Assembly: GCA_026545225.1 (NCBI GenBank)
Contig: CM048846.1
Coordinates: 56,982,270 to 57,046,269, forward strand
Length of the DNA stretch: 64,000 nt
Origin: Cornus controversa
Taxonomy: Eukaryota; Streptophyta; Magnoliopsida; Cornales; Cornaceae
Direction: 5' to 3'
Shown here in pieces: positions 1 through 10,807 of the stretch; within the stretch, counting starts at the first letter, position 1; every line of letters begins with the position of its first letter. The position numbers and the translations under genes were made by a program. The notes under the pieces are model-generated. The model was not told the origin of the DNA, ran no database searches, and was given only the letters and a program-made list of their open reading frames with translations.

Positions 1-1121
1 ATGACTATTTATGTTCAGAAAAGATGTATCATATATGTTTTATGATTGTTTACTTTTAGACACGGATTATGACATATGTTGTTCATGACTTATGATTTTA
101 TACAATGTAAGCATGGTAGAATGCTATATGTTTAAATGATGATCCATTCATTTATGTTCATTTTTACATGTATAAACTTGTGAGAATGGTTATATTGATG
201 TATATGTGAGATGAGATGCGTTTATGTGTCAATAAGAGACATTGGACCGAAATTAACTAGAGCGTTAAGCCATAGAAGATAATTTCGATTGTGTAAAACC
301 CCCGTTTCGCATGATTGAAAATTTTGATCGTACAAATTACAGATGTGAAATCTCGAATGTTGAAAACTTTTGATAGTACTTTGATACTATTTAGATCATG
401 CGTGATGTTTCAATCAATCAAAAACTTTATTTCGATTATGCAAAACCATTCGATTGTGTGAAGTATTGCATGAACTGAGTAATAAAAAAAGACTTGTACA
501 TGCATGATGTCATTAAGAGGTGCCCATAGTAGACTTGTATTGATCATGCATGCATATAAGAATGGTGTTAATGGTATTGTGAATGCTTCTGCTGGTTTTG
601 AGATCAAAATCTTGATTGTTAATTAGTGTGACATATCCGGTATAGGGTGAACGTATTGATAATGTTGATGCTTCTGCAATGAGTTATAATCCAACACTCG
701 GGGTGTGATAGCTTGGTATCGGTAATGATATCATATAGTGAACGTTGGTGTAATACCCCGCTCCAACACATGGTATGATATTGCCTGCTTTGGGCCTGAG
801 CCCACACGATTTTTGCTCTTGGGTTTTACCCCAAAAGGCCTCATACCATTTGAAGAGAACATATTACATATAAGCATATCCCCTTTCCACACCCAGGCGA
901 TGTAGGATTGAGCACCCTGTACCCTGTCAGTGTGGTAGCTCAGTCCAGTGTCTGTCTTCGCACCCGCTTACTCACACCCGTCCACAAGGGTTATTACAGT
1001 TGGTAACATGTCATGGTTAGTCGGGTTGTGAGATGACGATTGGGTGGCCATGACACCTCACTAATCGGGATTCAGGCTTGGACCAGGGAAGTCTTGACAA
1101 TTCAAATTTTGGGGTGTGACA
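1..1121 (+). repeat. AT-rich LTR-like fragment
   Basis: No credible gene is present. The stretch ends in GGGGTGTGACA at 1111-1121, a terminus common to Ty3/gypsy LTRs of plants, and a similar end occurs at 27936-27946. No primer-binding site follows it. Loose repeats of a TTCGATTATGC/TTCGATTGTG motif lie at 280-460. The left edge is cut by the window. An old solo or truncated LTR is the best guess. Confidence 0.3.
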
Positions 1122-1203
1122 GTCAATCACTTTGTCTAGTGTATCCATGGATATTGTTGATTGCTCGGACTGACGTTCTTATTTTCCCCCTGGGCTCGTA
1201 TAT

Positions 1204-1428
1204 CTATCGATTGTTCCGTTGTATCTGTTCCTTCAGCACATACTCTAATAGTCCCTCTTTCTCTATAATAGCCTTAGTTTGCCCTCTGAGATTTCGATAT
1301 TCATTAGTGATATGACCAAAGTCCTTGTGAAAAGTGCAGTGCTTATTGTTGTCCCTTTGTTCCATTGGGATTCTGATTAGTGGTGGCGTTCGAAATATAC
1401 CTCTGTTTTTATTCTCTTGATAGAGCAT
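1204..1428 (-). pseudogene. Ty3/gypsy gag zinc-finger remnant (Tat/Ogre-like)
   Basis: A 74-codon minus-strand open frame reads like the C-terminal part of a Tat/Ogre-type gag protein. A PP-rich lead-in and an 'EQRD.NK.C.FHKDFGH.T.E' segment are followed by 'LRGQTKAIIEKEGLLEYV'. Family members carry a modified C-x2-FH-x4-GH-x2-EC knuckle here. In this copy the last Cys is Tyr (NEYRNL), so zinc binding is probably lost. The opening codon of the frame is not a real start. Gag would coat genomic RNA. The fragment lies just beyond a PBS-like site on the same strand, as gag should, but the spacing (about 270 bp) is too short for an intact gag, so sequence has been deleted. Confidence 0.6.
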
Positions 1429-1697
1429 TGCAAGAGAACATTTAAGAGATATTATATTCTCTTCGTACCTCTATTTTTTTCTTGTTGGGGTGGGATTGGC
1501 AGGGTTTCTCTTTGGTTCTTATGTTACAACATTCTCTCTTTCGGCTGAGCGCTGATATTGACTAGAGCGATCTTCTGTTGTCGAACTGACTCATCTTCTT
1601 TAGGCTCAGTGTCACGCCTCAACTTTCAACACTCGAAAATGGGGGTGATAGAGTCAAACACCTACCTCTCTCATGTACAATCCCGCTTTGATATCAC

Positions 1698-1710
1698 GCT
1701 CTAATCCCAA
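1698..1710 (-). other. Degenerate primer-binding site (initiator Met tRNA type)
   Basis: On the minus strand this reads TTGGGATTAGAGC, which differs from the plant Ty3/copia consensus TTGGTATCAGAGC at two of 13 positions. It is directly preceded by GGGCGTGATA, which resembles a degraded LTR end. It would mark the 5' LTR of a minus-strand element whose gag remnant is at 1204-1428. Confidence 0.4.
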
Positions 1711-1711
1711 G

Positions 1712-4164
1712 TTATCACGCCCTAATTTTTGAGTCACCGGAGACTCTATCTTCAAGCCCAAATCTCGAGGGTAAGTATGTCCATTAAGTCCTAACGAACT
1801 ATCTCTACTTTTAATCACCACTGAAGCTTAATCATACATAAACAATTATATCCTTATAAGTTGTCACGTCCCGATTTTCGTTCTCCAGAATTTGAGGTGA
1901 ATTTATCCGTTAATCCCTAATGAACTCTCTTTACTCTCAAATACTGCGGAAGCTTAACTCTTTTCTTGCCCATGGATGTGCTAACTCAACCTCAACCTCA
2001 ACCACAACCAACCTCAATGAGCCCCACATCAAGCCACACTTACATAACCCCTTAATTCCAGAACTCAACTCCTCGTGTGACTGGAACTTGAAGTTGAAAC
2101 CCTCATCATTGGATAGAGGATTCAAAAATACTTAATTTAAAAAAAAACCACACTCAATTTTGATTTAAAATGAGAAGTTATACCCGATTGAAGTTTGGGC
2201 AAATTTCGGAGCATGTTCTGAATAGTGATTTCGAAGCATCGAAATGGCAAGGGCAATCCATCATAATTATGATGCATCGAACATGTATCGTAACTTACTG
2301 TCCATTGGTCCAAATTCCAAACATATAGGCTCCAAAACTTCTCTAAAAAGCTTAAAAATCATTATACATCATTCTAAGCATGAATGCACATCTCCAACAA
2401 TCATATTCAATATTTTATACATAATGGAATCAAAACCAACATTTATCCATTCATACCCCAAAAGTCACATATGATCCATATATGGTCATTACATTTGAAA
2501 CTAAAGTGTACCAACATAAATCAAATGTAAATACAATATTTTCTACTTAGTCCACATGCCATAAGCCAAAATGGACATCTATCTACATATCTAAAGTCCA
2601 AAAAAACTCCAAAAGGTCTATCAAGCCAATCATGCCTTATCCTCCATTGGTGCCTTATCTAAAAAGAGTTTGAAAATAGGGGTGTGAGCACCACGGCGGC
2701 TCAGTAGGAGCGATCCACTGAACTATACTCTAACTCAGGCAGCCATGCATTGATGCATATGAAATCACTATATGTTTATATGACAATTATCGATGCCTTT
2801 TACCCATAAACAATCTCGTTTCATAAATCATGCGTGATGCTTCACATTTCAATGTAAACACACATATGTCAAATTCAACAAGTCTCAATTCATATGTATA
2901 ACTCATGCCACATAGATTCAAAAATCAATTCAAATGGGGACTAGCTTATCACACCAATAGTAAGGGTCTCTTCGGCACCCAAACTCTGCTTATGTTTCTC
3001 GGTTTACTATTTCGACGGATGCGCCATCCACTTAGCCAAGTTTTGGGTCTTTCACCCTAGGAATCCATGCCCTTATCTTAATTCTCAATGTTGTCATGCC
3101 TCAAAAACTCATTTTTCATATAGTGCATGTTATCACATAAATGCACATATCCCACACAATGCAATGCATTTCATCAAATCAATGCATTTTCTTCCTTAAC
3201 TCAAGCTTGTCACATTGTCATTCCACTCATCTCATGAAAATCATCATGCTTATGCATTTTTTAAGAAAATCTTGTCTTTTATGCATAATTCTATATATAA
3301 ACTTAGATTTTCATATTTTTATCAAATAAACACAATTTCATCAAAGAGCATTCATGGTCTCAATTTCACATATGCAATGTATATAAGCCCTAACTAACAT
3401 GTTAGACATATACATATACATAAATCACATTTTTGTATATATATATATATATACATACATACATATATGCAAAACCCTAAACTCAAGAAATCACAACATA
3501 TCTTTCATGTCACAATTAAGGGACCTATAGAATTAAAGTAAGGAAGAATTTTACACTCCTACCTCAAATCTCAAGCTTGGAATCCAACTTTGAAAATTCC
3601 AGCCTTTTCAACTTCATAAATGGAGACTTTGATTGGTTCAAACCGATGCCCTTGATGTCCCCTACACACTTCCTTCCTTCGAGAACTTCTAAATCACACC
3701 CTAAGTGCTCCAAAATCTAGGGAGAAGGGTGAGAGATGAAGTGGGTGAGCTAGAGAGAGAGAGGAATCTGTAAAAGTGAAATATCCTAGACTTTAGGAAA
3801 TTTATTTCACTTCTAGAGGCGCGGAATGACCAATTTACCCCGAGCCACTTAACGTTCCCTCCCGACCTCCGTTTTTGATTTTGAAAACTCCGATAGTCTT
3901 GAAATCACTTTCTTAACACTCTAAACATTTAGGTTGGTCCATAGCCAAAAATAATATTTTCTAAAAATTTTCTGGAATTCTTGGACTCATTAAACCTAAT
4001 CCTGGGGCTCCCGTTGACCAAAAAGTCAAACTTTTCCAAAAGTTTTCAGAACCCTAATACAACTCTCCAAATATGTTTCCCGCATTCAAAACATACTAAA
4101 CATCATTTAAAATGCATTTAAAGCAATAAATGGTGAAAAAATAAAAATTGACCAAAATTGGACA
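1712..4164 (-). mobile_element. Degraded Ty3/gypsy (chromovirus-like) LTR
   Basis: The stretch is bounded by a PPT and chromodomain tail at 4171-4325 and by a PBS-like site at 1698-1710, all on the minus strand, as an LTR would be. Its low-coordinate end is duplicated: two diverged copies of a segment opening with TCACG(T/C)CC and ending in GAAGCTTAA lie at about 1713-1840 and 1863-1962. It has no open frames of note. A TA/CATA microsatellite lies at about 3436-3466, and GATGCATCGA-type motifs at about 2232-2283. The outer boundaries are inferred, not proven. Confidence 0.4.
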
Positions 4165-4170
4165 CGATCT

Positions 4171-4325
4171 TTACAACCTCCCAACTTTATCAGAATTTTA
4201 TCCTCGAAATTAGAATGTACCTCAAGTGGAGAACAACTCAGGATACTTTGAGTTAATTTCTTGTTCCCGCTCCCATGTAGTCTCCCAGCCTGCGAGGGGG
4301 CCATATTTAACAACAAAAGCATATC
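4171..4325 (-). pseudogene. Chromovirus pol 3' end: chromodomain tail and polypurine tract
   Basis: Read on the minus strand, the last codons (stop at 4222-4224) give W-ETTWEREQEINSKYPELF. This is the C-terminal half of the integrase chromodomain found in plant chromoviruses, where aromatic and acidic residues read histone marks. Downstream come the characteristic 'AATTTCGAGGATAAAATTCTG' context and a purine run (4171-4190, TAAAGTTGGGAGGTTGTAAA) serving as PPT. The upstream part of pol is missing. The orientation says the adjoining LTR at 1712-4164 was this element's 3' LTR. Confidence 0.6.
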
Positions 4326-4919
4326 GACCTACAGGATGAGATGGTGAGATTTTAGAGAGAGAAAAAAAGTCGATAAGAGTTGAGGTGATCCTTCATCGCC
4401 GCTGCAATCATCACCGGATTCACAACCATCCTCACTGTTGATTGAGCCAAGTTCATTGTTAATTTCATAGCTTGATGAAGCTTCTTCTCCAGCGACACCA
4501 CGTGACCTCACAGTTTGTCTTTCTTCTTCTTGAGTGATCTCACACGAACTATAGAGCTGAGATTGGGTTTTAATCTCTCACAATCTGGGCTTGTGATCTT
4601 AATTTTTATGTCCTCACAATCTGAGCTGGTTCATCCTCTTTGATTCTCTGTTTGCCAAATTCTCAGTACATCGGGTTTTCTCATCGCTAAATCAATTCCA
4701 TCTAAAAGGCTCTATTCATCTCAATTGGGTATACTCTTACTGATCTTTTCTCTCTTGCACTCATATGCACAGGCGCAAAATAGATTGAGTAATTTATATA
4801 TTTGCATGCTTACAAGCACAAGTGCACCAGTTGAGGCTTACATGTTGACACTCACAAGCACAGGCGCACAACTCTTTGTGTATACTTAATTTTTTGGTGA
4901 TCCTGTGAGTTCTATGATA

Positions 4920-5570
4920 ATTTGCTGAATCTGGTTCTGCTGCTTTAATTCAAAATTGCTAAACATTGATGCTTGGTTTGGTTTAAATATTGCTAATTTG
5001 TAGTAGCATTTATTATGTTGAAGTGTATTGATTTTGCTAAATTACTAAGCTATTTTGAGCTGGGTTATATTGTTGTGTTTGGGATATAAGTTGCTGAATT
5101 TTGAGTTGAATTGTGCTAATTTATCATGCTGGTTTATGCAGAATTTATGCTGTCTTATTGTGCTGGAAATTGCTGAATATATGCTAATTTTTATTGCTGG
5201 ATTGACAGTTTTGATGTTACTGATTTTTGGGGTCAATACTTGCTGAAATTTAATATGATTTTTGAGCTCATTCTTGCTGGTTTGTGAGCTAGAATTAGGC
5301 TGAACTTTTAACTTATACTTGCTGATTAAATGCTGATTTTCTGGAACATAATTGCTGAATTTTTGCTGTTAAAATTGTTGATTTCAAAATGTTAAAAATG
5401 TTGTTCATGTGCTGAATTTCTAAATGCTGAAAATGTTGTTCATGTGCTGATTTTTTTTTGCTGAAAATGTTGTTCATTTGCTGAATTTTTGAACCTAAAA
5501 TTGCTGAGTTATATAAGTTGTGTTGAGCTGTCATACATCGTTGATTTTGTAGTACTAAAATGCTGAGTTG
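4920..5570 (+). repeat. TGCTGA/TGCTAA-rich low-complexity tract
   Basis: Dozens of TGCTGAATTT, TGCTAATTT and TGTTGATTT variants are strewn through a T-rich strand, including three near-copies of 'TGCTGAAAATGTTGTTCATGTG' shortened variants at about 5392-5480. No gene is visible here or in the preceding 4326-4919. A reverse-complement version of the same theme occurs at 29549-29645 beside the inverted copy of the neighbouring repeat, so the tract probably belongs to that repeat family. Confidence 0.5.
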
Positions 5571-6052
5571 TGTTTTTCTTAATTCTGTTTATACTCTTCA
5601 CACTTTAAACTGCTTATGCTACTGAAGTCTACTCTAGTTGTAGCCTTGTCCATTTTAAGAAAAGGTACATACACAACGAAATACCAGGACAACCGTTAAA
5701 AAGAATTACACCAAGTCGAATGGAAGTCTAACAAGTTGAGGATGGGATTCCTTGAAAGCGCTGACTTATACAAGACTGTTACAGCTACACTCGAGGGTGT
5801 ACAAATTGAAAACCAATCATTGAAGAAGTTCAAGTGTCATGATCTGCAAAGAAGACAAGTGACCGAGTCATTGTCGTACCAGACCTTGAAGACTAACTGT
5901 TAGATTTTGAAGATTGATATTTGAAGACCATATCACATTTGAAGACTATTTTTGAAGACCAAATCACAAAGCTTGAAAATGTTGCCGCTGCTCAAGACAT
6001 CGAACTGACTCCACTATCACTATGTATAGTCCAAGTATTGGGATACTATGGA

Positions 6053-6425
6053 CAGGAGAGTGTGAGTGATTATGATGAGATTGAGGTGAAATAGCTTGGG
6101 CTTTGGGAAGCCCAAGTTGGGATTGGGAGCGGAAAAGCTGTTATGAGATTTGGTGAGAGTGGTTCAGGCCTATGGAGGCTGTGAATTGGGTGAGTGTTAG
6201 AGCGAACTATGTTGTGAGTTGGGTGAGTGAGAGAGTGATTGAGAGAATTACTATACTACCCTTTCAGATATAGTGGAGCTCAGTTCGAAGAGGTTTTTTC
6301 CCCACCTTGGGGTTTCCTCTATAAATCTGTGTGTCGATCAAAATTGTGTGATTGCATGTGCCAGCCAAACTTACAATATTAGGAAGAAAAATATAAGAAC
6401 ATATTCACCCCATCCCCCTCTAGGT
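6053..6425 (+). repeat. Copia-like repeat, plus copy of an inverted pair
   Basis: This segment matches 29177-29530 in reverse complement, including the blocks around ACTATACTACCCTTTCA, TAGTGGAGCTCAGTTCG, TTTCCTCTATAAA and AGCCAAACTT. It ends in ATTCACCCCATCCCCCTCTAG, a variant of the 'TATTCACCCCC' string seen near the ends of many plant copia LTRs. It abuts RE1's truncated 3' LTR at about 6426-6430, so it may have broken that LTR. The 5570-6052 stretch before it holds no gene and has no counterpart in the other copy. Confidence 0.5.
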
Positions 6426-6429
6426 TCAT

Positions 6430-7090
6430 CAACTAGGGTTTCTCAAAACCCTAGAGAAGGATTAGTTGATCATGGTGGGCTGGAAGCACTTCATAGAAAG
6501 AGATGATCCAATGCTCAAAATGGTCTTCAAGGCCTTACAAAGCCCTCTTTGAAGCTTTCCCTCTCTAGAAACTTCACTTTTCTCTCTCTAGAATTCTATA
6601 TATGCTCTCTATTACAAGAATTGTGATATATTTTATTATTATATATTTCCTAGCTATATATCTGATTTGAGGCTCAAAATATCACAGAAATTCCGTTCAA
6701 GGCTTTATCCAAGCAAAATTTGACAAGTGGAAATGAAGAAAATATCTACAAAAACATATCTTCTGTAGGATTGGGCAATGCATCAAAGTAGAGACTTTGA
6801 TGCATCGAAGCTGTGATTTCGATGCATCGATCTCTCCTTCTTTTACAGATATTCAACTTTTCAACTTTCCAACTCCTGTCTTGACATGCCATTCACTATT
6901 CCTTGATGTGAACTTTCCATGAAGCACGATAGGACATAGGAATGCGTTCTTGAACTGATGAAGGAGTCGAATTCTGAGTTTGAACTTGGAATCATCAAAA
7001 ACATAAAAACACGTAAAAACTATACAATATGTGCAGTTATGGGAATAAAATACACAAGTTATGGGAATCAAAAACATTCAACGCTTATTA
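6430..7090 (-). mobile_element. RE1 3' LTR (truncated)
   Basis: The sequence is clearly homologous to RE1's 5' LTR over 25185-25858. Shared blocks include AGGGTTTCTCAAAACCCTAG, the TTTGAAGCTTTCCCTCTCTA stretch and the GATGCATCGA motif cluster (6779-6832). The first two bases are TA instead of TG. Only about 660 of 1399 bp remain; the U5 side is replaced by the copia-like repeat ending at 6425. Confidence 0.8.
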
Positions 7091-7104
7091 CACCCCCAAA
7101 CTTA
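7091..7104 (-). other. RE1 polypurine tract
   Basis: Minus strand TAAGTTTGGGGGTG directly abuts the 3' LTR. The same string sits before the 3' LTRs at 19658, 20090, 42123 and 49551. It would prime plus-strand DNA synthesis. Confidence 0.8.
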
Positions 7105-8734
7105 GATATTACTAGTCCTTTAGCAATACAAAAAGAAATAAAATAAAGCATCTACTCTACTTCTGCTTTCGTGGGAAACACGGCTGCATTTAGCGAATGC
7201 AACAAGCCTTTTAAACCCCTAGACAAGTCTAGTGGAAGAGGGAAGTCTCATTGGGTTTAACACGCTTGTTAAAATCATAAAAATATGCAAAAATGGTGGT
7301 TTGCTTAGTCATCATCTAGAAAATAGTGATACCCTAATAGGTGTTCAAAATGGCAAATACAACAAGTATTATGGAGCAGTAGGGACATCAATAGATATAA
7401 ACCCTTGGAAATCAGACTTAGGCGACAGTCCCCACATAATGGTTAGTTCAATACGCATACAAGTGCAAACCCTAAAATCCTCTTTGAAAGGTGAACATAC
7501 ATTTAAATGTGTGGTTTATTGTCGTTAATGGAGAATAAAAAGAACCAACTTTTCGAAACAAATCACCTAAGCATAATATTAATTGCCAAAATATTTACAA
7601 ACACTTAAGCACAATTGGTTTTGCAATGCCTAAGTACTTTAAGCTTTCTAGTAAGCCCATGTAAAAGTGTTGGGTCAATAACTCCCAAACCGAATGGTTT
7701 TAGGGCATTGCATGAGAAACACCCCTTGGACTTAATAACCAAGCTCACTAGGCTATGAACTTAAACGAGCCAATTGTTTCTTTATTGCTCAACTTTGCAC
7801 ACCTTTTAGATGTGAACACTCCATGCTTCCTGAGGCACAGAGGCCCGGTTTAATGAGTGAGAAGGCTTATTGCCAATTTTATTTTATTTTGTTTGTTTTC
7901 TTTTTCAATTTCTCTTTCTTCATCAATTTTCTTTTTCTAAAGCAATTCGTTCTTCAAGTTGTTAAAATAAAAACATATATTTTCAAAATTTTACATACGA
8001 CGCATACCCCATAATTCAATGCATGTGTGCATGTTTGTGCCGTTAAGGATGAATTTAGGGAAAGAAATATACAATATTCAAAGACTAAACAAAAATGTAG
8101 ACCGTTTTAACGTAACACATAATTTCCAAAAGTTCGAGTATTTCCGGATGTCTAACTCCTAATTACAAGGTGCATTTATCGATGACGTTATGGGTATTAT
8201 ATCCTCTAAAAGAAAGACATCATGGAAAACAAGAGATAGAAATGCAATATGTGCAAAAATAGTGTATGCAAGTGTACTATACTACCCCCAAACTTAAATC
8301 AAACATTGTCTTCAATGTTGACACTCAAAAGAGTTAGAAGAATGTTACCAGCTGGTTGATGGGTTTCAAAAAGTCAAAACATCAATTGTGTTAGGGTACA
8401 CGGTACACGGGTACGCAGGTATGCATCAGACACGCAGGGTATCAAAACCTACACAAGTACAACTACATACCACATAACATACAATAACTGGAAAAGAAAA
8501 AATATAAAAGGAAAATAAAGACAAAATAAATATACACAAACGATAAAATAAAAATGCTGAAATTTCATTAATTCAAACATGTGTGAGTACATATGCTAGA
8601 ATTTATGGAATACATCAACCAAAAGAGACAAAAGAGTCACATGACACTCTACAGTTCCACAACTGTAAAGAACAAAGCATACATGACTGAAATAAAAATA
8701 ATACAAAATAAGAATAAAAATGAGAAACCTAGAG
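7105..8734 (-). other. RE1 3' non-coding domain
   Basis: No gene is seen. Small open frames such as 7232-7528 (+) have no homologues in the other copies and are not conserved. Blocks shared with RE2, RE4, RE5 and RE6 include the AGGCCCGG / GCACGGAGTGTT area (about 7810-7860 here) and 'CCCTAAAACCATTCGGTTTGGGAG' variants (about 7680-7705). A hairpin plus internal PPT lies at 8284-8319. Confidence 0.7.
8284..8319 (-). promoter_or_regulatory. Conserved hairpin with internal polypurine tract (RE1)
   Basis: On the minus strand AACATTGAAGACAATGTT (8319-8302) forms a 7-bp stem with a 4-base loop. It is followed by TTTAAGTTTGGGGGTAG (8298-8282), nearly the PPT string. The same pair occurs in RE2, RE4, RE5 and RE6 at about 1.1-1.3 kb before the terminal PPT. 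Confidence 0.6.
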
Positions 8735-9960
8735 CTAAAGCTGAGGCGGTGGCTGCGGTGCGGAAGTAGATGCAGAAGAATCCATGCTGTAAGATTTGCC
8801 AAATAGTCGCGCAAGGCGGTCCTGCCCATCCAAAATAGCGTGGATGCTAGTACTAAGAGCATCCAAGTGCTCCTCCACCTGTCTCCGATGCTCAACAACC
8901 ACACGGCGCTCCTCCATAGCAGCCTGACACTGCATATCAAAATCTGTCAGCAGGCGCCAAATCGACGGTCAGACAGGCAATACTATCAACAAGGTACTCA
9001 TAGTCCTCGGTACTCATGCTTGGAATATCAGCTACGAGTTCCTCCTCAAACTCCTCACCCTCCTCAGGGGCATCCATCTCCATCTTGTCCCCTACGGCCT
9101 CTTCCTCCTCACTACCACCGACCTCCTCCTCAGGGGCAACTCATGGTAAGGCAGATATATGGGCCACCATCTTCCTCCAACTCTGTAGAGAGAAACACGA
9201 CCCCATAGTAATCTTAGATGTCTCAAACTCAAAAGTCACCATAGTAAAAAAGGTAATAATGAGTTAGGGAAATAGAAGCTTCATCGAAGAAGACTTCTTG
9301 TTGGGCTTCCAAATAAGTTGGTCCCAAACCTTGTAGAGTTGTCCCCAAATAATGGCAAAAACGAAAAACCAACACTCGGCATGCATGGCATAGAGGGCCT
9401 GTAAGAACTCCAGCGCTTGGTAGAATGCCAAAAAGGTGGGCATTTTATGGTAAAATGGTGTCTCAGAACCACCAGCGCCGAGGGACCAAGGACTTGTTTG
9501 TGGCGTTGTCCTTGTAATTAGTAAAATGGCCGACCCATAATTCTCTCACCATCTGAGAGAGTGTAAGATCCTGTGGAAGCTCGTGGTACACAAAATGGTC
9601 CTATACCAGCTCAATATGCTCGGGTTGCACGTGTGGCAGCCCGATGATCTCAGAAATGGTGGCGACGATGATGGCAAGAGTTGTGCCATCCATGGTAGTC
9701 CTCAAAATGCTAAGCTCTGCACAATCATATCTAAGGTTCATATAAAAGGCTTGCACAAGCCTCGGGTAAGCTACATCAGCTACCGTCGACAACAAAGGCA
9801 TCAGGCTACGGCTCCGTAAGGCCTCTAAAGTCCAACTGGCATATCGGTCGTCCTCAAAATATGATGCCACTATCAAACTTTCGAGAATAAACTTCTGGTT
9901 CTTCCATTGCCTACTAAGGATGTTACAAATAACTCCCGTAGGGGCCTTGTTTCGGACCAT
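8735..9960 (-). pseudogene. RE1 env-position ORF (broken)
   Basis: An ATG at 9960-9958 opens a 119-codon frame with the family's hallmarks: a basic N-terminus (MVRNKAP), then 'YASWTLEALRSR', 'VAYPRLVQAFYMNLRYDC' and 'IIGLPHVQPEH'. The frame then breaks. Continuation fragments (FTNYKDNATNKSL, AIIWGQLYKVW) can be read in other frames down to 8940. The last part (8935-8735) is a coiled-coil-like stretch with 'LDALSTSIHAILDGQDRLARL' and a proline-rich tail. This is the plant 'putative plant transposon protein' family found in Athila/Tat-type elements where retroviruses carry env. I see no signal peptide or membrane segment, so an envelope function is not supported. Four copies in the window share this order. 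Confidence 0.75.
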
Positions 9961-10208
9961 TATTAGTTAAAATTATGTCTCGGGCTTTCCATCAAACACT
10001 TAGTATGCACAGTGCTCGGTAGTCCCTAGTAATGGTTTCCAATTCCACACAATCTCAACAAAAATGCTCAAGGGTATCCCCAATCTCTAATAGGATGAAA
10101 ATGCTAATAACTTCTCCTGATTTCACCCCAAAAATCCTGAAATCACTATACCCATACCATATTATTTCACAAATGCTCCACAAACACTTACAAGCTCCAA
10201 ATAAAGTC

Positions 10209-10218
10209 CCTTACCTAG
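10209..10218 (-). promoter_or_regulatory. Candidate splice donor upstream of RE1 env-position ORF
   Basis: Minus strand reads ACTAG|GTAAGG, with the junction at 10215/10214, about 255 bp before the ORF's ATG. The other three env-position ORFs have GTAAGT or GTAAGG at a similar place. No convincing acceptor is visible here; a TTTCAG lies near 10140. Confidence 0.35.
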
Positions 10219-10429
10219 TATAAGTGGAAACTAGTTGTGTAAGGCTGTCCACACATGGAATCACCGTCGAGGATGCTCGAGCTTGGATCTAAACGGATGA
10301 TATTGGGCTTTTGTGAGGGTTGTGGGTGTTCTTAGGTTTTTCGGATGAGAAAGAGAAGAGGGAGTCACAAGAGAGAGGGAGAAATGAGAGGGAGAGAAGA
10401 AGGATTCAAAATTTAAGTGACTACGTGTA

Positions 10430-10620
10430 GAGTCTCGTGCTTCGGTGCGATGCATCGAAGTTGTCGATGCATCGATCATCAATCGACACAAGGTGCGAAA
10501 GCTGCTGGAATTTGTATAAAAATGCGATATTTTAGAGATCGATGCATCGAAATTGATTTTGATGCATCAAATCTGCGATGCATTGAAGTGGTCACTTCGA
10601 TGCATCGAAGCTCTCTTTGA
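10430..10620 (-). repeat. GATGCATC palindrome array, RE1 pol-env spacer
   Basis: At least six copies or near-copies of the palindromic core GATGCATC, mostly as CGATGCATCGA, occur in under 200 bp. The rest of the spacer (9961-10807) holds no gene. The same core is clustered in both RE1 LTRs (6779-6832 and about 25530-25585). Confidence 0.8.
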
Positions 10621-10807
10621 CTATAAGTTTGTAAAATTGCCCCTAGTATGAAAAAATTTAAGTTTCACCCTCAATTCACACCTCTCACACTTAGATACTT
10701 CAAAAATATTTAGATACGTTCCTTTTGGATTTGAAGGGTCACATAGAACATGATAGGACCGTAGAAATTTTGCCAAGTTTACCATCTACGACGAGACGTG
10801 TAACGAG

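Noticed and set aside
1698..1710. tRNA gene at PBS-like sites
   Set aside because: Only a 13-18-base complement to a tRNA 3' end is present at this and the other PBS sites; no cloverleaf can be drawn.
7232..7528. 98-codon open frame in RE1's 3' domain
   Set aside because: The aligned regions of RE2, RE4, RE5 and RE6 have no such frame; non-coding in all.
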